NCBI RefSeq assembly: GCF_030409305.1
Contig: NZ_JAUFPQ010000016.1
Coordinates: forward strand, 141,214-205,213
DNA: 64,000 bases
Origin: Halomonas maura
GTDB lineage: Bacteria; Pseudomonadota; Gammaproteobacteria; Pseudomonadales; Halomonadaceae
Reading direction: 5' to 3'
The notes beneath the pieces were generated by a model, which made no database searches, was not told where the DNA came from, and saw only the letters and a list, made by a program, of their open reading frames with translations. Shown here one piece after another: positions 56,914-64,000 of this stretch. Both the position numbers and the translations under genes were made by a program. Within the stretch, counting starts at the first letter, position 1. Each line of letters starts with the position of its first letter.

Positions 56914-57013
56914 GTGGTGGCCCTCATTGGTTGTGGTAGCCGAGCCGGGCGCGCGACGGGGCCGTCGCACGAGGCAGCTCGGCGCATGAATCGACACGGT
57001 CAACGGTGGCGCA

Positions 57014-57042
57014 ATTCTAGAAGAAACTGTCGACAATGTTAA
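57014..57042 (-). promoter_or_regulatory. Sigma-70 promoter of acnB
   Basis: On the minus strand TTAACA (57042-57037), a 17-base spacer and TAGAAT (57019-57014) are close to consensus at both boxes. Transcription would begin near 57007 and give a leader of about 94 bases before the GTG start. Confidence 0.8.
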
Positions 57043-57151
57043 GGACGCCCGCTGCGGCGGCCCTTGAACTTTGGTCTGCGGCGGTCTGCGGGGTGCCAGC
57101 GCGGGCGTGCCGCGTTACCATGGTTGACGAATCAACGGAGAGGAACGGACC

Positions 57152-57586
57152 ATGGCCGGGCGCGTCACCTCACCCTGCGTGGGGCTCTGTTCGACCACGG
57201 TGGGCGATCGCGTCTGCCGGGGCTGTCAACGCCTGGATGGCGAGATCCGCGACTGGCCGGCGCTGGCCGGTGAGGAGCGTGCGCGACGCATGGCCGAGCT
57301 CGATGCGCTGCGCGCGGCGGTGGCCGGGCGCCACCTGGTGGTGCTGGATGCCGAGGCCCTGGAGGCCCAGTTGCATCGCCATCGCATTCGCTTTCGTGCC
57401 GAACAGCCCCCGCTGTCCCGGGCGGTCGAGCTGTTGCGGGTGGGGCGCGGGCGGATCCGCGACCTGTCCCGCTACGGCCTGGCACCGCGGCAGCCACTGG
57501 ACGCCGCGGCCCTGCATGCGCGGATCTCGACCGAGTTGATGGCCGCCGCCGAGGCGCGCCGGCATGCGGCCGTGCCCCTCTCCTGA
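57152..57586 (+). CDS. DUF1289 family protein
   Basis: A 144-residue protein. The N-terminal SPCVGLCSTTVGDRVCRGCQRLDGEIRDWPAL has the four-cysteine DUF1289 motif (likely a metal or iron-sulfur site), followed by a helical EERARRMAELD typical of the family. The second half, beyond residue 60, is an extra helical extension (FRAEQPPLSRAVELLRVGRGRIRDLSRYGL). Function unknown. It starts 25 bases before miaE on the same strand, so they may be co-transcribed. Confidence 0.82.
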   Translation: MAGRVTSPCVGLCSTTVGDRVCRGCQRLDGEIRDWPALAGEERARRMAELDALRAAVAGRHLVVLDAEALEAQLHRHRIRFRAEQPPLSRAVELLRVGRGRIRDLSRYGLAPRQPLDAAALHARISTELMAAAEARRHAAVPLS

Positions 57587-57610
57587 ACCCCTGAGCCGCC
57601 GGACTTCCCC

Positions 57611-58246
57611 ATGACTGCGATGCTTGCCGCGCCTGACCTCGACGATCTTCTGCCCCCGGGGCTGCTCGACTTCCTGCCCTGCGCCACACCCGATGCCTGG
57701 GTCGCCTGGGCACTCGCCAATCCCGAGCTGCTGCTGATCGACCATGCCCAGTGCGAGAAGAAGGCCGCCGCCACCGCCATGAGCCTGATCCACCGTTACG
57801 TGGACCATTCGCTGCTGCTCTCCAAGATGTGTCAGTTGGCCCGGGAGGAGCTGCTGCATTTCGAGCAGGTGATCACGCTGATGGAGACCCGGGGCATCGT
57901 CTACCGCCAGATCGCGGCGTCGCGCTATGCCGAGGGACTGCGCCGGCATGTGCGTGGCGAGGAGCCGCAGCGGCTGGTCGACATCCTGCTGATCGGGGCC
58001 CTGATCGAGGCGCGCAGCTGTGAGCGTTTCGCTCGCCTGATCCCGCACCTCGACGCCGAGCTTGCCAAGTTCTATCGCGGTCTGGTTAAGTCGGAAGGGC
58101 GTCATTATGAGGACTATCTGATGCTGGCACGGCAGCTCGCCCCGGAGGCGCTCGACGCGCGCCTCGCGTTCCTCGCCGAACGCGAGGCCGAACTGATCAC
58201 CATGCCGGACACGGCATTTCGTTTTCACAGCGGCGTACCGGCCTGA
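57611..58246 (+). CDS. miaE: tRNA-(ms2io6A)-hydroxylase MiaE
   Basis: A 211-residue diiron oxygenase that hydroxylates the isopentenyl group of ms2i6A37 in tRNA. The ferritin-like iron ligands are visible: LIDHAQCEKKAA, AREELLHFEQV, EARSCERFARL and SEGRHYEDY. Length is normal. It lies 24 bases after the DUF1289 gene and 32 before the large regulator. Confidence 0.95.
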   Translation: MTAMLAAPDLDDLLPPGLLDFLPCATPDAWVAWALANPELLLIDHAQCEKKAAATAMSLIHRYVDHSLLLSKMCQLAREELLHFEQVITLMETRGIVYRQIAASRYAEGLRRHVRGEEPQRLVDILLIGALIEARSCERFARLIPHLDAELAKFYRGLVKSEGRHYEDYLMLARQLAPEALDARLAFLAEREAELITMPDTAFRFHSGVPA

Positions 58247-58278
58247 AGCCGCCGCGCCGCCCAGCAGGGCCGATCACC

Positions 58279-61200
58279 ATGCGGGATGCTTCCGACGCCG
58301 TTACCCATGACGACCAGGATCGCCTGGCCCTCTTCGGTCACTTCTCGCTGACCCTGGGCGACGATGCTCTGACCCATTTCAGCTACGACAAGGTCAAGGC
58401 GTTGCTGGTCTACCTGCTGCTCCATGATCAGCCGGTCAATCGGGCCACCCTGGCCGAACTGCTGTGGCCGGACCAGGGGCTGTCGTCCGGCCGCACCAAC
58501 CTGCGCCACGCCCTGCACTGCCTGCGTCAGTCGCTGGGGGAGCAGGCCGAGCAGGTGCTGTCGGTCTCCCGCCAGACCATCGCCTTCAAGCTGCCCGAGA
58601 GCTGGCATTTCGATCTCCATGAGCTGCAGGCCCTGCTCGAGGCCCCGGCCGAGGTGTCGAGTCTGGAGGCAGTGCTGAGCTGCTACCAGGGCGATCTCGT
58701 CGAGGAGCTGCAGCTCTCCGCCTGCGCGGATTTCCAGCGTTGGCTGGTGCAGGTCCGCAACGAGTGGCGTCAGCGGGTGATCCGTTTCGCCGAGGCCGTG
58801 CTCGAGCAGCACGAACCGCTGCCGGATAACCTGCTGCAGGCGCTGGTCAGCCGTTTTTCCGGCTATGGCCCCTTCCACGAGCGGCTGGTGCGCCAACTGG
58901 CCGAGCACGGCCAGCTGGCCGCCGCCCACGAGCAGTACAATGCCTACCTGCAGCTGCTGGCGTTGACCGGCCAGCAGCCGGATCCGGCCTTCCTGCAGCT
59001 GGCGCGCTTCTGGTCCGACGGCAAGCCCGAGCAGAGCACCGGGCCGAGCGGCGCCTTCTCCCGGGTGCTGGCCCCCGACAGCTCGCCGCTTCGCGAGGAC
59101 GAGATCGAGCAGCGTCAGCTCTCGGTGATGGCGATTCGCCTGACCCTGGACGCCGACCTCTCTTCCCGCAGCGAGGCCCGGGCCTGCCTGGCGCTGCAGA
59201 TCGAGCTGATGCGCTGGCTGGAACAGCAGTGCCACCACCTGGGCGGCTTCTGGTTGCCCGGTGCCACCGGGGGCCTGGGCCTGGCCTGCTTCGGCACCCA
59301 TGGCCCGGCCCACCAGCTCGCCGAGCTGGTGGCCCTCTACGAGCATTGTCGTCGCGTGCTGCCCGACGAGTGCCAGCGGCACTGGAACGGCGAGGGCGAG
59401 CCGCCGCGGATCGCCCTCGATGCCGGGCTCAACAGCGGTCGGGTCGTCTACCTGCCCGAACGCCACCTGGTCGATCCGCTGGGCCAGGTGACCCAGGGCG
59501 CCCTGGACCTGATGAGCGCGGCCGAGGGCAGCGAGCTGGTGATCTCCCAGGAGGCCAGCCAGCACATGCCGCCGGCCCTGGACCTGCAGCCCCGGCTCTC
59601 CTCGCGGCTGGTGGCCAGTGATGGCCGGGTGCGCCTGCGGGCGCTGGTGCTGGGTACCAACGAGGGCGGTCGGGAGGCCCTGCCGCCGAGCCTGGTGGGG
59701 CGCGAGTCGGCGATGCGCACGCTGCGCGACGCCCTGGCTCGGGCCGGGATCGGGCTGCGGCAGAGTGTGCTGGTGCGGGGCCCCTCGGGGCTCGGCAAGT
59801 CGGCCCTGCTGGTCGGTTTCCGCCAGCTCGAGCAGAGCCGCGAGGCGGCGATCTGCTGGCAGCCCACCACCCGCCTGTCGGTGCAGGAGCCCTACGGGGT
59901 GGCGCGCCAGCTGCTGCGCTGGCACCTCGGCGGGGCCATCGGCGGCGACGTCCTGGACGAGATCGAGGGCGTGGCGCTGGACGACGATCATCGGCTGCTG
60001 CTGGAAGAGGCCCTGGGGGTCCGCGAGCCTCGCGAGCTGGCGGCCCTGGCCAAGAGCGGCGAGGCCGTGGAACTGGTGGTCGGGCTGCTGCACCGGCTGA
60101 TCGCTGCGCTGACCGCCGAGCGCACCCTGGTGCTGATGATCGACGACCTGCAGTGGCTCGACGAGCCCTCCTTCAAGGTGCTGGCCGGTCTCCAGGCGCG
60201 CCTGCCGATCAACTGTCCCTTGCTGCTGGTGGCCAGCCACCACGGCCGGGAGGCCCTCCCGACGCGACTCGACTGGGACCAGCAGATCACCCTCGGGCGC
60301 CTCGATCCCATGCAGGCCTCGCGGCTGCTCACCCAGCTGGCCCGGCGCTACCGGCTGCATCTCAGCCCGCGGCTGCGCAGCCAGATCATCGAGCGCTGCG
60401 ACGGCGTGCCGCTGTACCTCCAGGAGATCTGCCGCCGCGTCGACATGGATCGCCGCGAGGGACGCAGCGTCCAGCTGGACGAGCTGCCTCGCGGCCTGCT
60501 CGGCCTGCTGGCCAGCCGCATCGATCAGCTGGATGCCGACCGCGAGGTGGCCCACGTGGCCGCGGTGCTGGGGCGGCGCTTCCGGCTGGATTTCCTGGCC
60601 GAATGCAGCGGCTGGGAGATGGCCCGGCTGACCGCGGCCCTCGAGCAGATGTGTCGCCTGGAGATCATCGAGCCGGCCGAGGACGCCGAGGAGGGCCGCG
60701 AGTACCAGTTCACTCATCAGCTGCTCCAGGAGGCGGCCTACCTGTCCTGTCCCCGCGACGTGCGGGTCAGTATCCACCGGCAGGTGGTCGGGCTGATCGA
60801 GGAGCGCTTCCCGGTATGGATCAGTCGCCATCCGGGGGATTTCGCCACCCACCTGCGGCGAAGCGGCCACTATGCCCGCGGTGCCCGCTACTTCGAGCTG
60901 GCGGCTCGGGAGGCGCTCAAGGTCAGCGCCAATCGCACGGCGCTGCGCATGGCCGACTTCGGCCTGGCCAGCCTGCGCCACGTGGAGGGGCAGCAGGAGC
61001 GCGAGATCAGCCTGCACACGGTGCGTGGCCAGGCGGCCTTCGCCCTCGAGGGGCACGGCTCGCCCACCGCCCACGAGAGCTTCGTGCGGGCCCGGGAGCT
61101 GTTGAGCAGTGCCGAGGAGGCGCCGGAGGACAGCGTGGACCTGGAGCAGGCCTTCCTGGTCAAGTGGGGCCTGTGGGTGGGGTGCAGCCAGCGCAACGCC

Positions 61201-62178
61201 CACGCCGATGCCTTCCTGCTGGCCGCGCGGCTGGCCGACCTGGCGGAGCGGCTCGAGGATCCCCGCTACCGTCGCCTGGCCGACTTCGCCCGGGCCAGCT
61301 GCGAGTACTGGGCGGGGCGCATCCAGCAGGCCTATGAGCATCTCGAGGAGATCGATCCGCTCAACGTGTCGATGATGATCGAGTGGCTGCCGTTCTCCGA
61401 TCACCCTCAGGTGTCCGCCGCCTGCTTCCAGGGCTGGGCCCTGTGCCTGCGCGGCGACTACCGGCGTGCCGAGCAGCAGGTGGAGTCGGCGATCCGTCTC
61501 GCCGAGCAGATCAACCATCCCGGCAGCCTGGCCATGGCACTGATGTATGCCGCCTCCCTGTACCGGCAGGTGGGCCACGTGCACCTGGCGGCCAATCGCG
61601 CCGAGCGGGCCTTCGAGATCACCGGGACGCCGGACCTGCACCTCTGGCAGGTCTCGGCGCGCACCGTGCTGGGTTGGCAGCGAGCCCTGTCCGGGGATCG
61701 CGAAGGGCTGACGCGCATCACGGCCGCCCTGGAGGAGCTCGCCGAGGTCACCGGCCGCGATCCCCACCAGCGGCCGGCGCTGTGGCTGGTCGATGCCTGC
61801 ATGTCGCTGGGCGAACTGGCCCGCGTCGAGGACTATCTCGATCAGTGCCTGATGATCGCCCGGGAGCGCACGACCCTGTTCGTGCCCGAGCTGGCGATCC
61901 AGCTGGCCCGGGTGCGGCATCGCCTCGGCCACCCCGCCGAGGAAGTGCGGGCGTTGAGCGACCAGGCCCTGCAGCAGGCCCGCGACGATGGCAACCTCCA
62001 CCAGGAGCTGTGTGCCCTGGAGGCCTGGCTGACCCTGGTCGACCCCGACGACGAGGCGGCTCGGGAGGCCTTCCGCGCGCTGCTCGGCAAGGTCAGCCAC
62101 AGCGATGCGCCGGTGCTGGTGCGCTGGCGGACGCTGCTCGACAAGCGCCTGCCGCATACCGCCGACGTCGAGGACTAA
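58279..62178 (+). CDS. Large SARP-like regulator with pseudo-cyclase, STAND ATPase and helical repeats
   Basis: A 1299-residue protein. Residues about 10-110 are an OmpR-type winged helix (KVKALLVYLLLHDQPVNRATLAELLW) followed by a BTAD-like helical domain to about 250, the SARP layout. Residues about 274-460 look like a class III adenylyl-cyclase fold, with GGFW, GLGLACFG and RIALDAGLNSGRVV in order, but the two metal-binding Asp positions appear replaced (MAIRLTL and GATGG), so it is likely inactive. An AAA/STAND NTPase follows with Walker A RGPSGLGKSA (Lys507) and Walker B LVLMIDDLQWLDE (about 617), then TPR-like helices (about 860-1290). There is no second DNA-binding domain. It probably senses an intracellular signal and activates transcription. 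Target genes are unknown. Confidence 0.8.
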   Translation: MRDASDAVTHDDQDRLALFGHFSLTLGDDALTHFSYDKVKALLVYLLLHDQPVNRATLAELLWPDQGLSSGRTNLRHALHCLRQSLGEQAEQVLSVSRQTIAFKLPESWHFDLHELQALLEAPAEVSSLEAVLSCYQGDLVEELQLSACADFQRWLVQVRNEWRQRVIRFAEAVLEQHEPLPDNLLQALVSRFSGYGPFHERLVRQLAEHGQLAAAHEQYNAYLQLLALTGQQPDPAFLQLARFWSDGKPEQSTGPSGAFSRVLAPDSSPLREDEIEQRQLSVMAIRLTLDADLSSRSEARACLALQIELMRWLEQQCHHLGGFWLPGATGGLGLACFGTHGPAHQLAELVALYEHCRRVLPDECQRHWNGEGEPPRIALDAGLNSGRVVYLPERHLVDPLGQVTQGALDLMSAAEGSELVISQEASQHMPPALDLQPRLSSRLVASDGRVRLRALVLGTNEGGREALPPSLVGRESAMRTLRDALARAGIGLRQSVLVRGPSGLGKSALLVGFRQLEQSREAAICWQPTTRLSVQEPYGVARQLLRWHLGGAIGGDVLDEIEGVALDDDHRLLLEEALGVREPRELAALAKSGEAVELVVGLLHRLIAALTAERTLVLMIDDLQWLDEPSFKVLAGLQARLPINCPLLLVASHHGREALPTRLDWDQQITLGRLDPMQASRLLTQLARRYRLHLSPRLRSQIIERCDGVPLYLQEICRRVDMDRREGRSVQLDELPRGLLGLLASRIDQLDADREVAHVAAVLGRRFRLDFLAECSGWEMARLTAALEQMCRLEIIEPAEDAEEGREYQFTHQLLQEAAYLSCPRDVRVSIHRQVVGLIEERFPVWISRHPGDFATHLRRSGHYARGARYFELAAREALKVSANRTALRMADFGLASLRHVEGQQEREISLHTVRGQAAFALEGHGSPTAHESFVRARELLSSAEEAPEDSVDLEQAFLVKWGLWVGCSQRNAHADAFLLAARLADLAERLEDPRYRRLADFARASCEYWAGRIQQAYEHLEEIDPLNVSMMIEWLPFSDHPQVSAACFQGWALCLRGDYRRAEQQVESAIRLAEQINHPGSLAMALMYAASLYRQVGHVHLAANRAERAFEITGTPDLHLWQVSARTVLGWQRALSGDREGLTRITAALEELAEVTGRDPHQRPALWLVDACMSLGELARVEDYLDQCLMIARERTTLFVPELAIQLARVRHRLGHPAEEVRALSDQALQQARDDGNLHQELCALEAWLTLVDPDDEAAREAFRALLGKVSHSDAPVLVRWRTLLDKRLPHTADVED

Positions 62179-62196
62179 GCTTCATCCAGGACCAAG

Positions 62197-62266
62197 CGTC
62201 GCTCCCACAGACCCCTGCCTGGTGGCACGGAACCCCTGAGGGAGCGCTCGTTAGAGCGCGATGAGC
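62197..62266. repeat. REP-like palindromic elements
   Basis: CGTCGCTCCCACAG (62197-62210) and, 30 bases on, GGGAGCGCTCGTTAGAGCGC with following GATGAG (62240-62265) have the GGGAGCG...GCGATGAG form of Pseudomonas-type REP sequences. The second has a stem GCGCTC-4-GAGCGC (62244-62259). They stand in opposite orientations downstream of the large regulator. Confidence 0.6.
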
Positions 62267-62360
62267 ATAGCCGAGTCCGGCGGCCGGCTATTTTCGCGCG
62301 GCGAGTCGGTGCGCCGGCCCGTGCATGCCCTCGAAACCCTGCTCGGTGGCACGGAACCCC
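62213..62360. repeat. Direct repeat pair around a gene-free segment
   Basis: A 24-base sequence ending GGTGGCACGGAACCCC occurs at 62213-62236 and 62337-62360 with two mismatches. The 124-base spacing encloses the REP-like element. It may mark a past insertion or duplication. Confidence 0.55.
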
Positions 62361-62366
62361 GCTGCC

Positions 62367-63329
62367 TCACTCTTGCCGTCGAAGCCCACCCGGTACCCTG
62401 TGCCGCGAATGCGGCCTCTCCACTCCCCGGATCCGGCCAATCTGCTCGACGAGGAAGTCGACCAGTAGTCGAACCCGCGCGATGTTGGCGCGTTCGGGGA
62501 CGATCAGCATGTTCAAGGGGACTGTCGGTAGTGAGTAGTTCGGCAGGATTGTCTTGAGCTGGCCGGTGGCCAGGAGGTCTTCGACTAGCCATAGGTGGGC
62601 GGGGCCAATGCCGCGTCCGGCGACGAAGGCCTCGCGTGCAGCGAGTCCATGATCCACCCGAAAGCGTCCGCCCAATGACACTGCGTAGCGCTGGCCACTC
62701 GGGTCTTCCAAGTCTAGCGTATCGCTCCCCGCGACATTCGACATGCGGATGCCCTCATGCTGGGCGAGATCCCTGGGAGCAGTCGGCGTCTGCCGCATTG
62801 CCAGGTACTCCGGTGCGGCCACCAACAGGCGCGTACATTCGCCGACCGCTCGCAGCTTCATGGAGCTGTCGGTGAGTGGCCCCAGGCGCAGGGCGATATC
62901 CACGCCCTCTCGCACCAGGTCGACCCGTTCATCCGTGAAGTTCAGGTCGATGCCGATATCGGGATACTGATCCTGAAAGTCGAAGATCAGCCGGCTGAGA
63001 TGCAGAACGCCGAAGGCTGCCGTGCACGATATACGGATCGTGCCTGCTGCGGCTCCGCGTGTGCCGCGCGCCTCGTCGTTGGCCTGTTCCACAAGCCTCA
63101 GGATCTGCATGCTGCTGGCATAGTAGCGAGCGCCTTCCTCCGTCAGCGTGACACGTCGGGTGGTGCGGCTGAGCAGGGGCACGCCGACGGCCTCCTCAAG
63201 TTCCCGCAGATGCCGTGAGATCGTCGACTGGCCGATTTCCAGCTCACGCGCCACCGCCGACAGGCTCCCGCGTTGGGCGACCCGTACGAAGCTGCGAATG
63301 CGTTCCAGTGTGACATCTGATTTATGCAT
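62367..63329 (-). CDS. LysR-family transcription regulator
   Basis: A 320-residue regulator. The N-terminal helix-turn-helix reads IRSFVRVAQRGSLSAVARELEIGQSTISRHLRELEEAVGVPLLSRTTRRVTLTEEG, and a periplasmic-binding-like effector domain (IRISCTAAFGVLHLSRL, LNFTDERVDLVREGVDIALRLG) follows. The subtype resembles CrgA/AaeR-like regulators of quinone or aromatic responses. It is divergent from an oxidoreductase, its likely target. GC at third positions is clearly lower than in neighbouring genes, suggesting recent acquisition. The extra C-terminal 20 residues (RGVERPHSRHRVPGGLRRQE) look like read-through into repeats. Confidence 0.88.
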   Translation of the reverse strand: MHKSDVTLERIRSFVRVAQRGSLSAVARELEIGQSTISRHLRELEEAVGVPLLSRTTRRVTLTEEGARYYASSMQILRLVEQANDEARGTRGAAAGTIRISCTAAFGVLHLSRLIFDFQDQYPDIGIDLNFTDERVDLVREGVDIALRLGPLTDSSMKLRAVGECTRLLVAAPEYLAMRQTPTAPRDLAQHEGIRMSNVAGSDTLDLEDPSGQRYAVSLGGRFRVDHGLAAREAFVAGRGIGPAHLWLVEDLLATGQLKTILPNYSLPTVPLNMLIVPERANIARVRLLVDFLVEQIGRIRGVERPHSRHRVPGGLRRQE

Positions 63330-63423
63330 TTTTCGGAAAAATCATATCCATAAATTCATATTTCAGATTGATTGTGCGTCGGATACGGTAAGGATTCAAA
63401 CCCCTGACGCCACCGAGATTGCC
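63330..63423. promoter_or_regulatory. Divergent LysR/oxidoreductase control region
   Basis: A 94-base AT-rich gap. ATTTTT-3-AAAAAT overlaps the LysR start (63328-63342), and the rest (ATATCCATAAATTCATATTTC) is the probable LysR site. Promoter boxes cannot be assigned with confidence. Confidence 0.5.
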
Positions 63424-63957
63424 ATGCCTTTCCAGACTCAGAAGACCATGCAAGCCGTTGCCATCGATCGGTTCGGCGGCCCTGAGGTACTCACCCGGCA
63501 GACCCTTCCCGTACCCGATATCGACTCCGATGAGGTGTTGATCCGTCTGGAAGCCATCGGCGTCGGCGTATGGGATCCGTGGGAGCGCGAAGGGGCCTTC
63601 CATCAGCTGTTCCGCGAGCGTTACGGCGTCGAGCCGACCTTCCCTTACGTGATCGGCTTCGAAGGTGCGGGCACCGTGGCTGCCGTGGGAGCTGACGTCA
63701 CACGCTTCCGTGAGGGCGATCGTGTCTATGCCGATCGCCACATCAATCCCAAGGGTGGCTTTTATGCCGAATACGTCGCTGTCGTTGCTGACCACGTTGT
63801 CCCCATCCCTGACGGGCTGAGTGTCGAGGAAGCCGGCGCCATGCCAGTGGATGCGATTACTGCGCTGCTTGGCCTCGACAGCGTACTAGGCCTTTGTGAA
63901 GGCGAGTCGGTGCTGATCTTCGGCGCTGGCGGTGGCCTAGGTGTGATCTCTCGGTAG
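63424..63957 (+). pseudogene. Quinone oxidoreductase / zinc-type alcohol dehydrogenase, truncated
   Basis: A medium-chain dehydrogenase/reductase beginning MQAVAIDRFGGPEVL (ATG at 63424 or 63448). The GroES-like N-terminal domain is intact ([30 protein letters not shown]). It reaches the nucleotide-binding loop VLIFGAGGGLG and then stops after VISR at 63957, about half the usual 320-340 residues. The coding match ends abruptly at about 63945, just before a palindrome at 63953. An insertion has probably split the gene; the rest may lie beyond the window. No catalytic zinc cysteine is seen, which fits the quinone-oxidoreductase group. Confidence 0.8.
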
Positions 63958-64000
63958 GTTGTTCATCCGGAACCTACCCGGACAATTGGAGGTGCGACCC
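63953..64000 (+). mobile_element. Possible left end of a mobile element
   Basis: Immediately after the last recognisable oxidoreductase codons there is a perfect inverted repeat GGTAGGTT-10-AACCTACC (63953-63978). TTGGAGG (63986-63992) then follows, a strong ribosome binding site 8 bases before the window edge, so another gene, perhaps a transposase, probably starts at or just beyond base 64000. The family cannot be named from 48 bases. Confidence 0.45.

Noticed and set aside
58225..62157. A 1310-codon frame opposite the large regulator
   Set aside because: Antisense shadow with repetitive Gln/Leu/Gly composition; the plus strand shows Walker A and B motifs and a winged helix.

Overview
The window is a GC-rich gammaproteobacterial chromosome segment, most likely from a halomonad (Halomonas or a close relative). 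Evidence for this is the run gyrA-serC-pheA-tyrA/aroA-cmk-rpsA with a fused TyrA-AroA, an MvaT-type xenogeneic silencer, a Lap adhesin system, and acidic insertions and tails in housekeeping proteins such as GyrA, as expected of a salt-tolerant cytoplasm. The species assignment is inference from gene content; no 16S gene is present.

Region 1 (1-13,100) is a nearly complete c-di-GMP-gated surface adhesin module. It holds the end of an OmpA-type protein, the type I secretion ATPase LapB, the membrane-fusion protein LapC, a LuxR-family regulator with a receiver-like domain, and a 1669-residue LapA-like adhesin with a retention module, a di-alanine LapG cleavage site and a 690-bp nearly perfect tandem repeat. 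Convergent to these lie lapG (periplasmic protease) and lapD (c-di-GMP receptor with degenerate GGDEF and EAL motifs). The outer-membrane TolC partner (LapE) is presumably just left of the window.

Region 2 (13,100-33,200) is mainly core genome: a CDF cation transporter, an acyltransferase and rdgC in one operon; a thioesterase; gyrA; the serine and aromatic amino acid genes serC, pheA and tyrA-aroA; cmk; rpsA; mvaT; a Tus-like replication terminator protein overlapping yacG, then coaE and pilD; and nagZ with a purine phosphoribosyltransferase.

Region 3 (33,200-42,500) is a catabolic block. A LiuR-like MerR regulator and an acyl-CoA synthetase diverge from a valine-degradation set (acyl-CoA dehydrogenase broken by a frameshift, 3-hydroxyisobutyryl-CoA hydrolase, 3-hydroxyisobutyrate dehydrogenase). 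A perfect palindromic operator lies between them. A decayed MATE transporter follows, then a glutarate module (glutaryl-CoA dehydrogenase and a class III CoA-transferase) whose promoter is overlapped by an excellent inverted repeat.

Region 4 (42,500-62,200) holds ppsR/ppsA (divergent), a Lon-like protease with a universal-stress-like protein, gamma-glutamyltransferase, a membrane glycerophosphodiesterase, an RraA-like protein, acnB, a DUF1289 protein, miaE and a 1299-residue regulator combining a SARP-like DNA-binding part, a catalytically degenerate cyclase-like domain, a STAND-type ATPase and helical repeats.

Region 5 (62,200-64,000) looks accessory: REP-like repeats, a LysR regulator with less GC-rich codons, and a divergent quinone oxidoreductase cut off after its nucleotide-binding motif, probably by a mobile element entering at the right edge.

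The most interesting items are the Lap module with its embedded LuxR regulator and candidate operator, the SARP/pseudo-cyclase/STAND regulator, and the Tus-like protein in the yacG-coaE-pilD block.
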